Assembly (NCBI RefSeq): GCF_045679555.1
Contig: NC_092099.1
Span: 14,708,076 to 14,772,075 of the forward strand
Length of the DNA stretch: 64,000 nucleotides
From: Salvelinus alpinus
Lineage: Eukaryota > Chordata > Actinopteri > Salmoniformes > Salmonidae
Direction: 5' to 3'
Part shown: positions 58,866-64,000 of the stretch, one piece after another
Layout: each line of letters opens with the position of its first letter
Position numbering within the stretch: position 1 is the stretch's first letter
The notes under the pieces: model-generated
The model's database searches: none
Seen by the model: only the letters and a program-made list of their open reading frames with translations
What the model was told of the DNA's origin: nothing
Made by a program: the position numbers and the translations under genes

Positions 58866-58874
58866 CCTCCTATT

Positions 58875-59130
58875 GGTGCTTTCACGACAAATGGGAACTC
58901 GTAAAAAAACAAGGTCAAATCATTACGTCCGTGATCTTCAGGTCGGGGTTCTAGAAAGATGCCTGACTTTCCGACTTGGAATTCCAAGTTGGATGACCGT
59001 TCAAAACTATTTTTCCCAGTCGGAGCTAGTTTTTTTCTGAGTTTCCAGTTGTTTTGAACGCACTGAAGTCGGAAGTCAGAGATTTCTGAGTACTGAGTTC
59101 CCAGTTGTTTTGACCTAAAGAACCTAAAGG
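58875..59130. repeat. Interspersed repeat with internal inverted words
   Basis: Phrases such as CCGACTTGGAATTCCAAGTT and GGAAGTCAGAGATTTCTGAG, with GGGAACTCGTA near the left and GAGTTCCCAGTTGTTTT at the right, recur widely in salmonid genomes and suggest a foldback-type non-coding element. It directly truncates the adjoining Tc1 copy. Confidence 0.5.
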
Positions 59131-60055
59131 AATTTTGGCCCATTCCTCCTGACAGAGCTGGTGTAACTGAGTCAGGTTTGTAGGCCTCCTTGCTCGCACA
59201 CGCCTTTTCAGTTCTGCCCACACATTTTCTATAGGATTGAGGTCAGGACTTTGTGATGGCCACTCCAATACCCTGACTTTGTTGTCCTTAAGCCATTTTG
59301 CCACAACTTTGGAAGTATGCTTGGGGTCATTGTCTATTTGGAAGACCCATTTGCGACCAAGCTTTAACTTCCTGACTGATGTCTTGAGATGTTGCTTCGA
59401 TATATCCTCATAATTCTCCCTCCTTCATGATGCTATCTATTTTCTGAAGTGCACCAGTCCCTCCTGAAGCAAAGCACCCCCACAACATGATGCTGCCAAC
59501 CCCGTGCTTCACGTTTGGGATGGTGCAAGCCTCCCCCTTTTTCCTTCAAACATAACGATGGTCATTATGGCCTAACAGTTCTATTTTTGTTTCATCAGAC
59601 CAGAGGACATTTCTCCAAAATGTACGATCTTTGTCCCCATGTGCAGTTGCAAACCGCAGTCTGGCTTTTTTATGGCGGTTTTGGAGCAGTGGCCGCTTCC
59701 TTGTTGAGCGGCCTTTCAGGTTATGTTGATATAGGACTCGTTTTAATGTGGATATCGATACTTTTGTACCTGTTTCCTCCAGTATCTTCACAAGGTCCTC
59801 TGCTGTTGTTCTGGGATTGATTTGCACTTTTCGCAACAAAGTACGTTCGTCTTTAGGAGACAGAACGCGTCTTCTTCCTGAGCAGTATGATGGCTGCGTG
59901 GTCCCATGGTGTTTAAACTTGCGTACTATTGTTTGTACAGATGAACGTGGTACCTTCAGGCGTTTGGTAATTGCTCCCAAGGATGAACCAGACTTGTGGA
60001 GGTCTACAATTTTTTTCTGAGGTCTTTCTTTTGATTTTCCCATGATGTCAAGCAA
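59131..60055 (-). pseudogene. Sleeping Beauty-type transposase pseudogene
   Basis: The minus-strand frame 60055-59546 starts near [20 protein letters not shown] (ATG at 60043), covers the paired-like DNA-binding domain and NLS-like GRRRVLSPKDERTL, and reaches the first catalytic Asp in [24 protein letters not shown] then stops it. Further on, 59304-59131 keeps the last catalytic region as [20 protein letters not shown] (the E of DDE) before truncation. About six residues near the N-terminus appear to be missing relative to relatives. Inactive. Confidence 0.85.
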
Positions 60056-60431
60056 AGAAGCACTGATTTTGAAGGTAGGCCTTGAAATACATCCACAGGC
60101 ACACCTCCAATTGACTCAAATTATGTCAATTAGCTTATCAGAAGCTTCTAAAGCCATGACATAATTTTCTGGAATTTTCCAAGCTGTTTAAAGGCACAGG
60201 TAACTTAGTGTATGTAAACTTCTGACCCACTGGAATTGTGATATAATGAATTATAAGTGAAATAATCTGTTTGTAAACAATTGTTGGAAAAATTACTTGT
60301 GTCATGCACAAAATAGATGTCCTAACCGACTTGCCAAAACTATAGTTTGTTAACAAGAAATTTGTGCAGTGGTTGAAAAACGAGTTTTAATGACTCCAAC
60401 CTAAGTGTATGTTAACTTCCGACTTCAACTG
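59131..60431 (-). mobile_element. Tc1-like element of the Sleeping Beauty lineage, 3'-truncated
   Basis: The right end reads, from 60431 inward on the minus strand, CAGTTGAAGTCGGAAGTTAA, then a roughly 230-bp repeat region with a second internal direct-repeat block ending GGGTCAGAAGTTTACATACA near 60230. This two-motif IR/DR layout and wording match the salmonid Tc1 lineage from which Sleeping Beauty was derived. A TA follows at 60432-60433. The other end is missing; the copy stops at about 59131 inside the transposase C-terminus. Confidence 0.88.
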
Positions 60432-60433
60432 TA

Positions 60434-61024
60434 TATGCTGTGTGTATACAGATAGTAACTTGTCAGTGGGAGAAGTTAAATGTGGTATTTGCTTCTGAAC
60501 ATAAGCTACATTGAAGCTCATGACTGATTAATTAGCACAGCAGCAGAATCAAACAGAGGAACACCAAATACTTATGTGCAATTCTGAGTCTGTTGGGAGC
60601 AATTGTTTTGTAGAGAAGAGGATGACACCCTTTCATATGATCATATAGACATACTGGAAAAACCTTGTAGCACAGGGACCCACCATGAGTCTTCTGTGAC
60701 AGAAAGCTTAGCCAAGGGTAAGGTAGAAATAAACAACATTTCATTTCCAAATATTTCAACATGTAACTATGAACATTTACGAAGCCTATGACCCCTCTTG
60801 GCTTGTTTTCAGTAACCACCACCGTACCACACAACAGCAATTAAGACTGTGTTGATGTGTAACGTATTGGAATTGATTTAAACAGATAATGGGTCATTTT
60901 CAGGGTCATGTGTCGACAACCTGGATCTCTGCCACAACCCAACATAGGGGCCGAGACTGTAGGGCTGTAGGGCCCTAGAGCATTGGAAACATAGACCCCA
61001 CTTTCTCCCTTATCTTTAATTAGC
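60434..61024. other. Intergenic, nothing recognised
   Basis: No gene or repeat end was recognised apart from the hairpin that follows. Confidence 0.4.
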
Positions 61025-61114
61025 ATGTTATTTAACATGTCTCTTGATACCTATTGACTTAGCATTGTAGCCAATGCTAAGTCAATAGGTATCAAGAGAC
61101 ATGTTCAATAACAT
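61025..61114. repeat. Near-perfect hairpin, 43-bp arms, 4-nt loop
   Basis: 61025-61067 and 61072-61114 are reverse complements with a single mismatch; the loop is TAGC. The stem centre is CTTAGCATTG-TAGC-CAATGCTAAG. No flanking transposon termini were recognised. It may be a palindromic duplication, a foldback element remnant or a strand-switch artefact. Confidence 0.95.
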
Positions 61115-61374
61115 TATGAATGTGAAATTGTAGTCCTTATTAAGGTGTAATGTAGCAAAGTCGTATAAAACACCTTCCACAGTAAGCCACTTGGGATTCA
61201 TTTAATTCCACTGATTTAATCATCTTATCACTGTTTCCCTCCAAAACAAATATGTAGATCTAGGCTAGCTGTGTACAAATACCAAAAATACAGAACACCT
61301 TGAAGTTTAGAACTGCATATCTGAGATCAACGGTTGCAACTGCATGTATTTAAGTGAATTACTAATGAGACATT
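61115..61374. other. Intergenic, nothing recognised
   Basis: AT-rich sequence. The left end of the following Tc1 remnant cannot be fixed precisely. Confidence 0.35.
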
Positions 61375-61482
61375 GATACAATATACACCTGCTCTTTTCA
61401 TGACATAGAGTGACCAGGTGAATCCAGGTTAAAGCTACTCAATATTAGGAGGGTGTTCTTAATGTTTTTTACACTCAGTGTA
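61375..61482. mobile_element. Tc1-like remnant, ends only
   Basis: The segments TACACCTGCTCTTTTCATGA and AGTGACCAGGTGAATCCAGG are joined directly to AATATTAGGAGGGTGTTCTT and ACACTCAGTGTA. These are the two terminal regions of a salmonid Tc1-like family with the transposase deleted. Confidence 0.55.
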
Positions 61483-62700
61483 TGACGGTGAATTAGACCA
61501 GTCCATTTACTTTACAAGAGTTCAGTGACCATGTCTTCAGTACTATGGACATGTGGTACTTTTTGTTCTAACACATGGGTGTCATGATAATGCCTTATTT
61601 AGTCCCCTAAGGATCTTTCAATATTTACTCCATTATCCAATTGCTTTGAACTAAATAAAGAAATGAAGATGTCTTTTTCATTGTTTGATCATAATTCCTC
61701 AGATTTTAACTAGCTTTTTGGAGTCATTTACATTTTAAAATGAAAGGATTGTGTTTTTGCATATTTTAATTGGCTTTTACAAAAAAAGGGTGCAGGGTAT
61801 TTAACCGTGCAAAATTCTTAAATTGGATTTTAACATTCTAGTAGGATATTAAAAAAGAAATTATGACAAAGAGAGAATTTTATGCTATTTTGAGAAAAGA
61901 GATCTCCTGAAAAAAAGTTGTGAATATAGAAAACTGGTCAGTACGTGACATTGTCTCACATATTAATTAATTTCATGGTACATATATCGATAAAAGTATA
62001 TATCCTTTTTATCAAACTGACAAACTGGCAGTTGGGTGATCCTCTAGTTGGATTCAGTTGTTTTGTTCTTCACAAATACCTGCTCATTCAGAGTCCTATG
62101 AATAAAATATAACCTTGAGAATCATGGTTGTATCACAAAACAACACATTTTGTGACAACGGTTTGAAAAGTTGTGTGAATGCTTGGACGTACCATTATGT
62201 CAACATCGGAGTATACGTCCAAGTTGTTTATGGCTCCTTCTCTTGTCAAAGGATGCACATTAGCAGGGAGAAGACATGAATGATTGCTGTGGCGATGATG
62301 ATCCAGAATACTGTTGGGACACCAGTGACACACCCTCTGACAGCTGCTCCTTCAGAGGAAGAAGAAAGGGAGGGTGGGAGGGATGGAGGGAGGGATCCTA
62401 CTTCCACATTCCGAAATAGTGAAGAACTCAAGAGGGCAGAGGTGGCATGGTGCAAAGTGTTTCAACCCACTAGACCCACATATCCAACCGTCTCTGTGAC
62501 TGCGGTAGAGGTGAAAAGTGCATCATATTAATTATAAACCAGGGGATAGATGGCCATGATGGTATGAGGTTCAAGTAGGGAAAACAATTCCATTCTGTTT
62601 ATTGTGGCCCTTTCGGGTAAATGTGTCTTGCATCTCATCACAAACAGGCACAGAATCACATTAGCCTTGGCCAGAGCGGGGTTAACACATCCCTGCTAGA
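61483..62700. other. Intergenic, nothing recognised
   Basis: AT-rich. A purine-rich patch lies at 62354-62395. Overlapping frames on both strands near 62246-62531 lack domains. Confidence 0.4.
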
Positions 62701-62769
62701 TTTAGCTATGAGGTCTTGAGTGACCATACTGAGTCAGTGTGTCTCAACTCAACCAAAAACAGCACACTT

Positions 62770-62935
62770 GACAGGGAAGTGTCCCTATCCCTTGCAAAGG
62801 GCACTGTTGTAAGAGTGCCCGCTAGGCCTTCCACCAACACTTCTAGTAGCTACAATTTGGTCTTTCATCCAGCTAATGGTAGTCCTATTAACCCAGACCA
62901 GCATGATTCTGCTTTGCTTCAGATGAACGACGCAT
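62770..62935 (-). repeat. Possible ancient 5S-derived SINE relic
   Basis: CCAACACTTCTAGTAGCTAC-AATTTGGTCTTTCATCCAGC, then GCTTTGCTTCAGATGA, resembles in order and orientation the 5S-derived part of the SINE at 40041-40545 (CCAACACCACTTCCAGCAGC, GGTCTCCCATCCAG, GCTTAGCTTCAGAAG). It is far more diverged. It could be an old DeuSINE-type copy; chance similarity is not excluded. Confidence 0.35.
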
Positions 62936-63427
62936 GGAAAAGGTGCAAGGTTGTGGTCTTTTGACTGTATGACTAAGATTGTCTCAGGTGATCCAACACA
63001 TGACATCCGACCTCTTGAATTCTTCAACTGCACTCTAACTGGAATGGAGCATAACATTTTTGTTGTCAACATTGAGCCTCCTCTCTGATTAGTCAAGCTT
63101 TTTGAAAGTAATGACATTATCAAGAACAGAACCTCATTTATGAACAGTACTCCCTGGGTGTATTTTTCAAGTCTCACATTCTCCTTAAATGGTTTACAAT
63201 AGTGTTTCCCTCTGCATTCTGTGGGTAATCTCTCCATGCTCGTGATGTAGTTTCAAAGTGTTTCACGGTTGATCTGGTTTGAATGGTAGGATGAAGCGCC
63301 ATCTCCTGGAGACTGATGTTCCTCAACTCTATGCAACGCGATGAAGAGGACTTTCATCCTTCACTTTCCTATGGATGGCAATGACGATCTGACGTCTGAT
63401 TTTTAACGGCTGCCACGTGGTAATTAA
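62936..63427. other. Intergenic, nothing recognised
   Basis: A 150-codon minus-strand frame (63237-62785) overlaps this stretch, with no recognisable domain or codon bias. No gene is called. Confidence 0.35.
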
Positions 63428-63470
63428 AAAAAATACAACTATAAAAACAGATTAATCACAAACATCATAG

Positions 63471-63593
63471 CCTACATTGGGCTATTCAGGATCACATTGG
63501 CAGTATCCTGTGTTGCCTATTACAATCTGAATAAGAGACACTCAAAACCTGTCAATGAAGTGAAAAAGAATGTCTTCACTGCTCTGAAAACAG
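63471..63593 (+). CDS. Unidentified candidate exon
   Basis: The frame is open from 63428 to a gtatat donor at 63594. Acceptors at atag (63470) or ggcag (63503) are possible. It would read YIGLFRITLAVSCVAYYNLN, a hydrophobic membrane-like stretch, then KRHSKPVNEVKKNVFTALKT, ending in phase 1. The next candidate exon starts in the complementary phase. I do not recognise the protein. An 83-nt intron is normal for teleosts. Coding by chance in AT-rich DNA remains possible. Confidence 0.3.
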
Positions 63594-63676
63594 GTATATG
63601 TCATTTATTTGTGAATTCGTAGTGCTGCACGTAACCGTTCGACTGTTGACTGACAGCAGGCCTATGTCATTAACAG

Positions 63677-63768
63677 GTCTGGCAGCGTCCACTCAACTGG
63701 AACGCGCTGGAGCTGTCCAGGTGCTGAAAATGTCAAAGACAGTCAGCATCCCTACCAAGGTCCGCTGA
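63677..63768 (+). CDS. Unidentified candidate terminal exon
   Basis: After a cattaacag acceptor the frame continues (completing Gly) as LAASTQLERAGAVQVLKMSK, then TVSIPTKVR and TGA at 63766-63768. Local GC content and the acidic/basic pattern look more protein-like than the flanks. With 63471-63593 it would form the 3' end of an unknown + strand gene downstream of sp5. No family was recognised. Confidence 0.32.
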
Positions 63769-64000
63769 GGTCACGTGCGCTGAAGTAAGAGCTATGTTAC
63801 ATGCTAGTTACACAGTCTCACTCAGATATGTTGAATGGTCAGACGTTAAATGCTTTTGTATTATTTATTTATTGATCTTAGATCTTAATAATGCTTAGAA
63901 TGGAATGCTCATTGAGTATGCAATATATTAGCCTTTGCTAAATAAATATTATCTTCAATGTGCTTAATATTCAAATGGATGGTAATTTAGGATGATGACC
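63769..64000. other. Right edge of the window, nothing recognised
   Basis: AT-rich. AATAAATATT near 63941 could serve as a polyadenylation signal for the candidate exons, but this is only positional. Confidence 0.3.

Noticed and set aside
62785..63237. 150-codon minus-strand open frame
   Set aside because: No domain, no splice context; overlaps a possible SINE relic.

Overview
This is a vertebrate nuclear window and almost certainly from a salmonid fish. The evidence is the repeat content: HpaI-type tRNA SINEs, a 5S rRNA-derived SINE resembling salmonid OS-SINE1, several Tc1-like families (one with the end sequence of the salmonid lineage to which Sleeping Beauty belongs), and long salmon-type LINEs. 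Two protein-coding loci are clear, both on the + strand. The 3' half of a class III myosin, MYO3B, is spread over about 5.2-38.6 kb. A complete two-exon Sp-family transcription factor, sp5, lies at 50.67-52.17 kb. MYO3B followed by SP5 on the same strand is also the human order, so the synteny supports both calls.

Layout. 1-5.2 kb is MYO3B intron with a Tc1 copy and other relics. From 5.2 to 9.7 kb are five MYO3B exons: the end of the motor domain and the IQ neck. From 9.7 to 37.5 kb is intron with two tentative small exons (14.8 and 15.8 kb), a nearly full-length Ty3/gypsy chromovirus-type retrotransposon (20.7-25.3 kb) and a complex of about 10.8 kb (25.5-36.3 kb). In that complex two repeat arms lie in inverted orientation around two LINEs, a SINE, a roughly 383-bp tandem repeat and a CCCTAA-like minisatellite. 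The last MYO3B coding exons are at 37.5-38.6 kb, with a possible non-coding terminal exon at 47.0-48.3 kb. Between the genes are a 5S-derived SINE, a LINE, a (GA)n tract of about 226 bp and Tc1 relics. After sp5 come SINEs, a 3-kb hAT-type element carrying nested insertions, a Sleeping Beauty-lineage Tc1 relic, a 43-bp-arm hairpin and, at the right edge, two phase-compatible candidate exons I cannot identify.

Biology. MYO3B encodes a stereocilia/photoreceptor motor that carries cargo such as espins. In this sequence the copy is damaged. An extra G shifts the frame in the IQ neck, the next donor site reads GG instead of GT, and the last coding exon has an in-frame TAA 33 codons before the expected end, inside the conserved C-terminal tail block. 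It therefore looks like an eroding duplicate, as expected for one member of a pair left by the salmonid genome duplication, unless the lesions are assembly errors. sp5 by contrast is intact: Sp box, Buttonhead box and three zinc fingers. Its upstream region has a cluster of TCF/LEF-like sites, which fits its known role as a direct Wnt target. No prokaryotic genes, CRISPR arrays or operons are present. Repeat names rest on recognition, not on a database search.
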